A program made the position numbers and the translations under genes. A DNA stretch of 46,133 nucleotides from Myxococcales bacterium (GTDB lineage Bacteria; Myxococcota_A; Polyangia; Haliangiales; Haliangiaceae): NCBI GenBank assembly GCA_947483555.1, contig CANKMW010000079.1, positions 1-46,133 on the forward strand, given 5' to 3'. Under the pieces are notes generated by a model that ran no database searches, had not been told where the DNA came from, and saw nothing but the letters and a program-made list of their open reading frames with translations. Positions 8,965 through 17,844 of this stretch are shown here, piece by piece. Each line of letters starts with the position of its first letter. The first letter of the stretch is position 1.

Positions 8965-9939
8965 CTAGACGATCATCACGTCCTCGCCGGCGTCCTCGGC
9001 GGCGCGCAGCGCGGCGCCGGCGTCGCGCATGAGCTTGGCGAACGACAGCTCGCCGCCCGCCGCCACGCCGGAGACCCCGGCGGTCACGCTGGTCCGCCAC
9101 TCGGTCCCGTTGCCGCGCAGCGGCGGGTGCGCCGCGACCGCCTTGACGATGCGCTGCGCCACCAGGGCGGCGCCGTCGGCGTCGGTGTAGGGCAGCAGCA
9201 CCAGGAAGCGATCCGGGACCAGCTCGACGGGCATGTCGATGTCGCGGATGGCGCTGGCCACGGCGGTGGCGGCGCGGGCGCGCAGGTCGCGCTTGACCGC
9301 GGCCGGGACCTTGGCCGGATCGAGCTGGCGCAACAGACACACCGACAGCGGATAGCCGTAGCGGCGCGCGCGCTTGATCTCGAGCTCGAGGACGCGCTGG
9401 AAGAACTCGAGCTGCTGGAAGCCGGTGACGGTGTCGGCGTGGCCGAAGCGATCGAGACGATCGCGCAGGCTGGCCTCGGTGCCGCGGGTGGTGAGCATGT
9501 CCTTGCGCTCGGCGGCGAGCTTGGCGGCCGCGAACAGCACCGGGCCCAGCCGCTCGCTGTCGTGCGGTCGCAGCGCGACCAGATCGGCGCCGGCGGCGTG
9601 GGCCTTCTCGGCGGCGACCCGCCCGGTTCCGAGCACCGCCGCGATCAGCACCGGGCGCCGCGGCGCCAGCGCGCGGGCGGCGTCGAGGACGCCTTCGCCG
9701 CCCGGCAGGCCGACCACCACCACGTCGGGCACCGGCTCGATGCTGAGCCGGGCGCTCACGTCGGCCACCGCGGTCCCGCCGGCGGCGGCGATCACGATCT
9801 CGTAGCCCTGCGCCACCACCGCCGCCCGCGCCTGGGCGAGCGCCGCCGCCGAGGTCTCGCAGATCGCCACCCGGGCACCCGGCAACGGCGATAGCTCGGC
9901 GACCTCGACCAGCTGGGCATCCTCGATCGGCGCCGTCAT
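8965..9939 (-). CDS. Pseudo-receiver plus degenerate GGDEF-domain protein
   Basis: 324 residues from ATG 9939 (AAAGG upstream); a GTG at 10008 would add 23 Arg/Pro-rich residues. The N-terminal half (about 21-140) has the receiver fold pattern, but the phosphorylated Asp is Gly77 (PDVVVVGLP), the acidic pair is missing and the conserved Lys is Arg124. The C-terminal half (about 160-320) begins like a diguanylate cyclase (DTVTGFQQLEFFQRVLELE..RARRYGYPLSV), but the GG[D/E]EF loop is VPDRF (241-245). Neither phosphotransfer nor c-di-GMP synthesis is expected; a binding or scaffolding role is more likely. It converges with the GAF gene with 26 bases between them. Confidence 0.8.
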   Translation of the reverse strand: MTAPIEDAQLVEVAELSPLPGARVAICETSAAALAQARAAVVAQGYEIVIAAAGGTAVADVSARLSIEPVPDVVVVGLPGGEGVLDAARALAPRRPVLIAAVLGTGRVAAEKAHAAGADLVALRPHDSERLGPVLFAAAKLAAERKDMLTTRGTEASLRDRLDRFGHADTVTGFQQLEFFQRVLELEIKRARRYGYPLSVCLLRQLDPAKVPAAVKRDLRARAATAVASAIRDIDMPVELVPDRFLVLLPYTDADGAALVAQRIVKAVAAHPPLRGNGTEWRTSVTAGVSGVAAGGELSFAKLMRDAGAALRAAEDAGEDVMIV

Positions 9940-10067
9940 GTCGCGGCCTTTGGGCGCCCGGCGCACGCCGGAGCGGGTCGAGGCACGCGGCCGTGGACGT
10001 TCGGTCACACCCGACCGTACACCATCCGGCGATCCGCGCGAACCGGCTCTCGACCGCCGCCGCGCGG

Positions 10068-11420
10068 CTACTCGTCGACGTCGTCGACGGTGGCGCGAGC
10101 CCGGCCGCGCGCGAAGCGCAGCTCGAGGCGATCGCCGGCGCGCACCGTCGCCGCGGAGCTGACCACGCGCCCGTCACGGGTCGCCAGCGCGTAGCCACGC
10201 TCCAGCACCCGCAGCGGCGACAGCGCCGACAGCCGCGCCACGCCCTGCGCGAACGCCGCCCGCCGCCGATCGAGCGTGCGCCGGACCGCGGTCGCCAGCG
10301 CTGCCTCGAGCCGCCGCACCTCGGCGCGGCGCGCCGCCAGCCGCGGGGCGGGATCGTTGGCGCGTAGCCGGGCCTCGACGCGCGCCAGCTCGCTGCGGCG
10401 CGCCGACAGCTGGGCCCGCGGGTGGGTGGCGGCGAGGCGGAGCTCGAGTCGACGCAGCTCGGTCGCCCGCGCCACCAGCCGGGCCCGTAACGTGGTGCGA
10501 GCGCTCTCGCCGATCCCGTCGAGCTCCTGGCGCGCGTCGCGCAGGCGCAGCCCGATCTCGCGCCGCAGCCGGCGCTCCTCGACGGCGAGCAGGCGCACCA
10601 GCTGCGCGCGCACCGGCACCACCAGCTCGCCGGCCGCGGTCGGCGTCGAGGCCCGGGCGTCGGCGGCCAGATCGCACAGCGTGATGTCGACCTCGTGGCC
10701 GACCGCGCTCACCACCGGCACCGGGCACGCCACCACCGCGCGCACCACGCGCTCGTCGTTGAACGCGACCAGGTCGGTGGCCGCGCCACCGCCGCGGCCG
10801 AGGATCACCACGTCGACGTTCGCGTTCTGCATCATCCGCAGCGCGTTCACGATCTGGATCGGCGCGCTCGGCCCCTGCACCGTGCAGTCGGCGACCACGA
10901 TCTGCACCGGCGGAAACCGGCGCTGGATGGTCTTCACCACGTCGCGCAGGGCGGCGCCGGTTCGCGACGTGACCACGCCGATGCGCCGCGGCAACACCGG
11001 CAACCGCCGCTTGCGCTGGTCGGCGAACAGGCCCTCGGCGGCGAGCTTGCGCTTGAGCTCGTCGAACGCCGCCGCCGCCGCGCCCGCCCCGGCCGGCTCG
11101 GCGAAGTCGACGTAGAACTGCAGGCGCCCGTCACGATCGAACACGCCGAGCTTGCCGCGCACCCGCACCCGCAGGCCGGGTTCGAGCGCGAAGCGCAGCC
11201 GCGCCGCCGTGGTGCGCCACATCACCGCCGGGATCACCGCGCCCTTGTCGCGCAACACGAAGTACACGTGGCCGCTGACCGGGCGCTTGACCTCGGCGGC
11301 CTCGGCCTCGAGCCACAAGAGGCCGTAACGCTCCACGGCGTGGTTGGCCCAGCGCACCAGGTCGGCGACCGTCAGCGGCCGTTCGCGGGACGCGGGCTTG
11401 GGTTCGGCGTCCGTGCTCAC
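10068..11420 (-). CDS. xseA: Exodeoxyribonuclease VII large subunit
   Basis: Catalytic subunit of exonuclease VII, which degrades single-stranded DNA into oligonucleotides in repair. The 450-residue length matches the family. The N-terminal OB-fold is clear (LTVADLVRWANHAVE, VSGHVYFVLRD, VMWRTTAARLRF, VRVRGKLGVF), then PRRIGVVTSRTGAALRDV, VILGRGGGAATDL and AVGHEVDITLCDLAADARASTPTAAGE, then a long Arg-rich coiled-coil region and the C-terminal LERGYAL..DGRVV..A..VRAGD segment. GTG 11420 is the first sensible start. It has no Shine-Dalgarno but a TAACGT box lies ten bases upstream. No xseB is visible in the window. It is divergent from the gene at 11499. Confidence 0.95.
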   Translation of the reverse strand: MSTDAEPKPASRERPLTVADLVRWANHAVERYGLLWLEAEAAEVKRPVSGHVYFVLRDKGAVIPAVMWRTTAARLRFALEPGLRVRVRGKLGVFDRDGRLQFYVDFAEPAGAGAAAAAFDELKRKLAAEGLFADQRKRRLPVLPRRIGVVTSRTGAALRDVVKTIQRRFPPVQIVVADCTVQGPSAPIQIVNALRMMQNANVDVVILGRGGGAATDLVAFNDERVVRAVVACPVPVVSAVGHEVDITLCDLAADARASTPTAAGELVVPVRAQLVRLLAVEERRLRREIGLRLRDARQELDGIGESARTTLRARLVARATELRRLELRLAATHPRAQLSARRSELARVEARLRANDPAPRLAARRAEVRRLEAALATAVRRTLDRRRAAFAQGVARLSALSPLRVLERGYALATRDGRVVSSAATVRAGDRLELRFARGRARATVDDVDE

Positions 11421-11430
11421 GAGGAGCAGG

Positions 11431-11436
11431 ACGTTA
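11431..11436 (-). promoter_or_regulatory. Possible -10 box for xseA
   Basis: On the minus strand the sequence reads TAACGT, ten bases before GTG 11420. The 78-base divergent spacer between xseA and the gene at 11499 shows no Shine-Dalgarno for xseA, so a short-leader or leaderless transcript is possible. Confidence 0.25.
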
Positions 11437-11498
11437 CCCCAAACCCGCACGATCGCTGCAACCGCGGGCGGTGGCGCGGTGTCCGTTGTGCGGATACG

Positions 11499-12629
11499 AT
11501 GCGTGCGCTGTCCATGGCCGCCGACGCTACCGCCCGTGACCCCGGCGCTCCCATCGGGAAGGACGAGATCGATCCTGACCTGGTGAGCCTGAAGCGCCCC
11601 GCGCCGAAGATCGGCATCATCACGGCAGCGGCGGTCGTGCTGCTGTGCGTGGTGCTGATGGTGCGCCTGCGCCACGACCTGGCGTTCGCACGCGGCGGCG
11701 ACACGGCACGCCCGGTCACCGTCACCGACATCGTGGCCGGCAAGATCGCCGACGACAGCTACGTGACCATCGACGCGCCCCTCGACCGGGCCGCCGCGGC
11801 GGTGGCCCGGGTCACCGAGGCCAACGCCGGTACGCGTGTGGTGCCGGTGGCCGGCACCGGCGATCGGCTGTGGGTCGCGGTGCCCGGCGATCCGTGGTCG
11901 CCGTACCAGCACGACAACGTGCTCACCGGTCGGCTGCGCCCGCTCGCCAGCGTCCGCTTTGCCGATCCGGTCGCGGCCCACGCCGCCCGCCATCCGGCGC
12001 CGCGCTTCATCACCGGCGCGGAGCTACGCCGCGCTCGACTGACCAAGGCGGTCGAGGTCGCGGTCGTCGGCGGCGGCACCCTGGCGCTACGCGACCAGGA
12101 TGACGTCGAGGTGGTGATCGCCGATCCCGGCGCCGCCGTCGTGGTCGCCACGTTCAACCCGCGCATGCCCGACGTCCGCGCCTGGACCGATGCGCTGGCC
12201 GCGGCCGGGGTGATCCCCGCCAGCGCGGCGCCGTCGCGGGTCAGCGAGGACACCGCGCGCTGGGAGGTCCGGGTGCCGGACGCCGTGGCCGCGGTCAACC
12301 GCGCCGTCGAAGCCGCCCAGCTGTGGGGGGCGCGGGTCGAGGTCGCGACCACGCGGCACCGCGTCTCCGTGAGCGAGCTGCCGGCCAACGAGGTCGGCAT
12401 CACGTTGCCCGGGGCCGTGATTCCGTGGTCGGCGCTCGACGTGGTCGCGATCTGGGCGCCACGCCCGATCCCCGGCAACGCGCGCGTGTTGCTGGTCGGC
12501 GAAGCCCCCGACAGCTACTGGTACCTGACCTGGGTGTACGGCGGGCTGGCGTTGTTCGCGCTCCTGTTCACGTGGGCACTGGTGCTCGCGGTGCGTCGCC
12601 AGCGCATCGAGCCTTCGACCCGCTCATGA
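11499..12629 (+). CDS. Two-TM membrane protein of unknown function
   Basis: 376 residues; an in-frame ATG at 11514 would shorten it by five. One membrane segment near residues 38-58 (IGIITAAAVVLLCVVLMVRL) and another near 343-367 (YLTWVYGGLALFALLFTWAL) bracket a soluble region of about 280 residues. That region has repeated hydrophobic strands and Val/Ala-rich helices (DRAAAAVARVTEAN, DAVAAVNRAVEAAQLWGARV). I do not recognise a catalytic motif or family. It is divergent from xseA and is followed by a REP-like palindrome before cysS. The topology suggests a large periplasmic domain, but this is inference. Confidence 0.75.
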   Translation: MRALSMAADATARDPGAPIGKDEIDPDLVSLKRPAPKIGIITAAAVVLLCVVLMVRLRHDLAFARGGDTARPVTVTDIVAGKIADDSYVTIDAPLDRAAAAVARVTEANAGTRVVPVAGTGDRLWVAVPGDPWSPYQHDNVLTGRLRPLASVRFADPVAAHAARHPAPRFITGAELRRARLTKAVEVAVVGGGTLALRDQDDVEVVIADPGAAVVVATFNPRMPDVRAWTDALAAAGVIPASAAPSRVSEDTARWEVRVPDAVAAVNRAVEAAQLWGARVEVATTRHRVSVSELPANEVGITLPGAVIPWSALDVVAIWAPRPIPGNARVLLVGEAPDSYWYLTWVYGGLALFALLFTWALVLAVRRQRIEPSTRS

Positions 12630-12630
12630 C

Positions 12631-12667
12631 CCCTTCGACTCGCCGCTCCGCGGCTCGCTCAGGGTGA
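12631..12667 (+). repeat. REP-like palindromic element
   Basis: Directly after the stop at 12629. It begins CCCTTCGACTCG and ends CTCGCTCAGGGTGA, with a central GCCGC-TCC-GCGGC stem-loop and complementary CCCT/AGGG outer ends. This resembles the widespread family of intergenic palindromes with TTCGACT...GCTCAGG ends found in many copies in bacterial genomes. It could stabilise or end the upstream transcript. Confidence 0.5.
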
Positions 12668-12706
12668 CCGGGCAGGGTGTCCAGAGTTGATGGTAAAGAG
12701 GCGACC

Positions 12707-14230
<1,524 letters not shown>

Positions 14231-14253
14231 CCGCCCAGCGACGGCTACTGTTC

Positions 14254-14324
14254 GAGCCCGAGCCCGAGCCCGAGCCCGTCCCGACCCCGTCCCGAGCCCG
14301 AGCCCGTGCCCGTGCCCGTGCCCG
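14254..14324. repeat. Interrupted GAGCCC/GTGCCC hexamer tract
   Basis: Between the convergent ends of cysS and the glutaredoxin gene. Four GAGCCC units are followed by CCCGTC/CCCGAC variants, two more GAGCCC-type units and three CCCGTG units. It is one of four related tracts in the window. Confidence 0.85.
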
Positions 14325-14326
14325 GA

Positions 14327-14584
14327 TCATCCGAGCCGGCGCGCCAGCTCGCCGCTGCGCGCCAGCGCCACCAGCTCGTCGTGGCCACCGATCGATGCAC
14401 CGTCGATGAACACGAAGGGCACGGTCCGGCGCCCGGTCTCGCGCCCGAGTCGACGACGCTCGGCGAGATCGACGGTCACGTCGTGGACCCGGTACGCGAT
14501 GCCGGCGTCGTCGAGGAGCGCGCGCGCCCGCCAGCACCAGCGGCAGTACACCGCCGTGTACAGCACCACGCGCGGCGACGTCAT
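14327..14584 (-). CDS. Glutaredoxin-like protein
   Basis: 85 residues, the usual size of a monomeric glutaredoxin. The redox motif CRWC (residues 14-17) follows VVLYTAVY; RTVPFVFIDG contains the cis-Pro after TV, and GGHDELVAL matches the GG(S/H)DDL helix that binds glutathione. It would reduce disulphides or glutathione mixed disulphides in the cytoplasm. Its ATG (14584) directly abuts the stop codon of the upstream minus-strand gene at 14585, so the two are probably translated together. CRWC differs from the classical CPYC, so substrate preference may differ. Confidence 0.9.
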   Translation of the reverse strand: MTSPRVVLYTAVYCRWCWRARALLDDAGIAYRVHDVTVDLAERRRLGRETGRRTVPFVFIDGASIGGHDELVALARSGELARRLG

Positions 14585-15844
14585 CTACTCGTCGCTCGTG
14601 TCCTCGGAGAGGTAGGCCAGGATGACCTCATCGAGGCTGCGCTCCGAGATCAGGTCGCCGCCGATGCCACCGTCGGTCTCCTTGGCGCGGCGCACCTTGC
14701 CCTGCCCGGCGGGGGTGCCGACGGTCTTGCTCGGGCCGCCGACGATCACGGGCGGCCGCGATACCACCACGCCGCCGCCGGTCGCCGGTCGGCCGCGCGG
14801 CGGATGGGTGCCGGGGCGCGGAATCGGGTCCACCAGCGGCCGCGGTCCCATGCGCGGCACCGCGGGTGGGGTCGGACGTGCGATCGGACCGCGCGGTGGC
14901 TGAGTCGGCGGCTTGGCAGGAGCCCGCGGCGTCGCGGGCGACGGCGGCGGCGACGCCAGCGACGGTGGCGTTGTCGTCCGGGCTGGAGCCCGCGGCGGCG
15001 GTAGCGGCGGCGACACCGGTAGCTTGTTGCCCGCCGGTGTCGGCCGGGGGATCGGGGGCCGGGTGCCCGCGATCTGGTCGAGCGGTCCGCTGCCGCGCTT
15101 GGCGTTGACGCTGTACTGACCGGGGCGCTCCGGATGAACGCCAGGCGGCTCGGGGATCGCAGCCGGCGCCGGCGAATGGACCTCGGCGACATCGCTGGCG
15201 TCGGTGACATCGTCGATCTCGACCAGCCCGGCGGCGGCGAGCTCGTCGTCGCCGACCTGGATCGCCTGCATCGCCTCGGAGATATCGTTGCGATTGTAGC
15301 CGCTCGCCACCGGCGAGGCCCGTTCGGTCGGCGCTCGCGACAGTGTCGGACCGGTTTCCTCGAGAGGCAGCACGTCGCGCACCACCGGGACCGGGACGGT
15401 CGGTGAGGCGTCGATCACCTCGATCACGGGCTCGGAGTTCTCGAACGCGATCGCCGTCGGGACGGCGGCGGCCGGATCGAACGGTGTCAGCGCCTCGTCG
15501 AGGAGTGGGCTCGGCTGGGTACCCTCGGCCGTCTTGCCCTGGCCGCGCGGCAAGAGCCCAACGGTGCCGGCTAGATACACGTCGATCTTCTCATCGAAGA
15601 CCATGTTCTTGAGCTCCTTCATGACGGCCTTGTGCTGGGCCTGCATGAGGGACTTGACGACCTCCTCGGTGGCGTCGGGGTCGTAGACCAGCTTGCGCGT
15701 GGAGATGATCACGCCGCCGTGGAACAGGTGCGAGAAGACGTGCGGGTTCGAGAGCCCCGAGTCCTCGGTCTGCACGTGAAACACGATGCCCCGGTACCGG
15801 ACATTGTGGTTGTAGCCAAGGATTGGAGAACGCTTGGCGGCCAC
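14585..15844 (-). CDS. Conserved protein with Pro-rich tail, function unknown
   Basis: 419 residues from GTG 15844, which has GAGG seven bases upstream; the frame stays open to 16009 but that extension is not protein-like. The first 95 residues are compact and look strongly conserved (KRSPILGYNHNVRYRGIVFH, VQTEDSGLSNPHVFSHLFHGG, VVKSLMQAQHKAVMKELKN). After that comes a low-complexity, Pro/Ala-rich region (roughly residues 240-380, many PP and RP(T/P) steps) and a short acidic C-terminus (SERSLDEVILAYLSEDTSDE). The family is one I associate with myxobacteria, without known function. It is coupled to the glutaredoxin gene and divergent from the DUF1232-like gene. Confidence 0.8.
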   Translation of the reverse strand: MAAKRSPILGYNHNVRYRGIVFHVQTEDSGLSNPHVFSHLFHGGVIISTRKLVYDPDATEEVVKSLMQAQHKAVMKELKNMVFDEKIDVYLAGTVGLLPRGQGKTAEGTQPSPLLDEALTPFDPAAAVPTAIAFENSEPVIEVIDASPTVPVPVVRDVLPLEETGPTLSRAPTERASPVASGYNRNDISEAMQAIQVGDDELAAAGLVEIDDVTDASDVAEVHSPAPAAIPEPPGVHPERPGQYSVNAKRGSGPLDQIAGTRPPIPRPTPAGNKLPVSPPLPPPRAPARTTTPPSLASPPPSPATPRAPAKPPTQPPRGPIARPTPPAVPRMGPRPLVDPIPRPGTHPPRGRPATGGGVVVSRPPVIVGGPSKTVGTPAGQGKVRRAKETDGGIGGDLISERSLDEVILAYLSEDTSDE

Positions 15845-15936
15845 GGCCTCGGATACGACCGTACCACGTCCCAGTTGTAATTCGGCGATAGGGTTGGTAC
15901 TCCACGAGTCGGGCCATGCTGGCCTGCGTCCCACCC

Positions 15937-15952
15937 GTCCTCGCACGAGGAC
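15937..15952. promoter_or_regulatory. Inverted repeat in divergent promoter region
   Basis: GTCCTCG-CA-CGAGGAC, a perfect seven-base inverted repeat 20 bases before GTG 15972 and within the 127-base divergent spacer. It could be an operator or a small hairpin in the 5' leader. Confidence 0.3.
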
Positions 15953-15971
15953 ATTGCAAAAGAGTACGTAC

Positions 15972-16559
15972 GTGTCGACCCCGGAAGTGCGGTTCGTGGA
16001 GCTGTTCAAGAGCTGGCTGGTCTCGCTGCCTCACGATCTCAAGATCGCGTTCGAGGCGATGGATGACGAGAACCTGCCGCGCAGCTCGCGCGAGGTCGCC
16101 GTCGGCGCGATCATGTTCGTCGTCTCGCCCAACGACTTTGTCTCCGATCGCAACGAGGCGGTCGCAAGCTTCGCCGACGACGCGCTGCTCCTGCGCCTGG
16201 CGCTGCGCACGGTGGTGAACGAGAGCGGCGAGGACGGCACGGCGTTCGCCGGCCGCTTTCCCGAATTGTTCGAGGGTCTCGACGCCGATCTCGAGGTGTG
16301 CCGTAGCGTGATGGGCGAGCTCATGACCTGGATCGAGAAGAAGGTCGACGGGCTGCGCAACCAGATCTACAAGGGCAAGAAGATCAAGGCGTGGATCGAG
16401 GACGACGAGGCGCGCGAGGAGCTGTACGAGGACGGCCTCGGCTTCCGGACCGACTACCCGGTGGATGACAAGATCATCGGCGACAAGCTGAAGAAGGCCT
16501 CGACGGTCACCGACGTGCTGCGCCGCCGCAAGGCGGAAGAAACCCGCGTCGCCGGTTGA
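15972..16559 (+). CDS. DUF1232 (YkvA-like) protein
   Basis: 195 residues from GTG 15972. The central segment VAVGAIMFVVSPNDFVSDRNEAVASFADDALLLRLALRTV matches the DUF1232/YkvA pattern (a hydrophobic helix, P-N/D-D at the turn, then a DD pair before another helix). The C-terminal half is rich in Lys/Glu/Asp (EKKVDGLRNQIYKGKKIKAWIEDDEAREELYED). YkvA-like proteins have no settled biochemical role. No Shine-Dalgarno is evident. It is divergent from 14585-15844 and convergent with murI, separated from it by an 11-unit hexamer tract. Confidence 0.8.
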   Translation: MSTPEVRFVELFKSWLVSLPHDLKIAFEAMDDENLPRSSREVAVGAIMFVVSPNDFVSDRNEAVASFADDALLLRLALRTVVNESGEDGTAFAGRFPELFEGLDADLEVCRSVMGELMTWIEKKVDGLRNQIYKGKKIKAWIEDDEAREELYEDGLGFRTDYPVDDKIIGDKLKKASTVTDVLRRRKAEETRVAG

Positions 16560-16562
16560 TCC

Positions 16563-16635
<73 letters not shown>

Positions 16636-17454
16636 CTACAGATCGACGAGCTCGAAGCTCGAGATCGGCTCGCCGAGGAACCGGGGCGCGATCTCGTCGA
16701 GGCGAGAGATGTCGGTGGCGAAGCACGCCAGCGCCCCGGGCGTCACCGTCCGGGCGTCGGAACCGGCGACCGCGGGCAGCGCCGCGGCCGCCGCCGCCGC
16801 CATGGCGGTCGCCGAATCGACGATGGCCACCGGGCCGCGCGCGAGCTCCCGTGCGGTCGCGGTGATGACGTCCCGCAGGAGCGGGTAGTGGGTGCAGCCC
16901 AGGACGATGGTGTCGATGGCCGGATCGGCCGCGAACAACGTGGTCAGGTAGCGGCGCGCCACGGCGCGCGCCACGTCGTCGTCCACCCAGCCCTCTTCGG
17001 CGAGCGGGACGAACAGCGGGCACGCGAGCGACGTCACGTGGGCCCCGGGACGGGCCGCCAGGGCCCGCTCGTAGGCACCGGAGCGCACGGTGCCCAGCGT
17101 GCCGATCACGCCGATGTGGCCGCCTGTGGTCGCTTCCAGTGCGCTGCCGGCACCGGGCGCCACGGCGCCGATGACCGGCACCGGGCTGGCAGCCTCCAGC
17201 GCCGGCAGCGCGTTGGCCGAGGCCGTGTTGCAGGCGATCAGCACCAGTTTCACGTCACGGGCGAGCAGGAACGCCTGGCAGGCTAGCGCGTAGCGTTCCA
17301 CGGTGCGGGGGCTCTTCGAGCCGTACGGAACCCGCGCGGTGTCGCCCAGGTAGACCACGTCCTCACCAGGCAGGCGGGCCCGCAGCGCGCGCACCACGGT
17401 CAGCCCACCCACGCCGGAATCGAAGACGCCGATCGGCCGCCGAGGCTCACTCAT
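16636..17454 (-). CDS. murI: Glutamate racemase
   Basis: Interconverts L- and D-glutamate to supply D-Glu for peptidoglycan. The 272-residue length is normal. The two catalytic cysteines are present: Cys75 in ACNTAS and Cys187 in GCTHYP. The substrate-binding FDSGVGGLTV (11-20), YLGDTARVPYGSKS and the VDSATA segment are also intact. The ATG at 17454 has GTGAG sequence just upstream but no strong Shine-Dalgarno. It stands alone on the minus strand, convergent with the DUF1232-like gene. Confidence 0.96.
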   Translation of the reverse strand: MSEPRRPIGVFDSGVGGLTVVRALRARLPGEDVVYLGDTARVPYGSKSPRTVERYALACQAFLLARDVKLVLIACNTASANALPALEAASPVPVIGAVAPGAGSALEATTGGHIGVIGTLGTVRSGAYERALAARPGAHVTSLACPLFVPLAEEGWVDDDVARAVARRYLTTLFAADPAIDTIVLGCTHYPLLRDVITATARELARGPVAIVDSATAMAAAAAAALPAVAGSDARTVTPGALACFATDISRLDEIAPRFLGEPISSFELVDL

Positions 17455-17575
17455 GTGAGCTCAACGCGTATGTTGCCTTGCACCTTCCAGTGCCGGCGGA
17501 CTCCGGATGGTGCGACCGTCTGGCGCACATGGCTGATCCATCTGCCATGACCGCGGTCACCGCCAGCCCTCGAAA

Positions 17576-17761
17576 TCAGCGGCGACGGCGCGGCTGGGCC
17601 GGCTTGATCGGGCGCCCGATGCCGGCGCGCCGAGCTTCGTAGATCCACAGAAGCTGCAGGAACGTCGCGGGCTTGTCGTCAAGCTCACGATACAGAGCGC
17701 CGATGCCCGGACATGACTTCTCCGCCTGGGGGAGATGTCGGTTGGTGATACGGCCCTGCAC
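17576..17761 (-). CDS. Possible small or decayed gene, unknown
   Basis: In the roughly 390-base spacer between murI and the HD-domain gene, the minus strand can encode 61 residues from GTG 17761 (QAEKSCPGIGALYREL and KPATFLQLLWIYEARRAG look protein-like). The bases just upstream read well only in another frame (VKVLRDLVRYMLQRGEP, about 17770-17820). The two pieces could be one gene broken by a frameshift. There is no Shine-Dalgarno and I do not recognise a family. The remainder of the spacer shows nothing else. Confidence 0.3.
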   Translation of the reverse strand: MQGRITNRHLPQAEKSCPGIGALYRELDDKPATFLQLLWIYEARRAGIGRPIKPAQPRRRR

Positions 17762-17844
17762 GGTTCGCCGCGCTGGAGCATGTATCGTACCAGGTCACGC
17801 AAGACCTTGACGCCGCGCACGCCGGCCGGTAGGTACCGGCGGTC

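Noticed and set aside
7484..10198. A 904-codon minus-strand frame across the GAF and pseudo-GGDEF genes
   Set aside because: It is a shifted-frame reading of GC-rich coding DNA; its translation is Arg/Ala runs without homology character.
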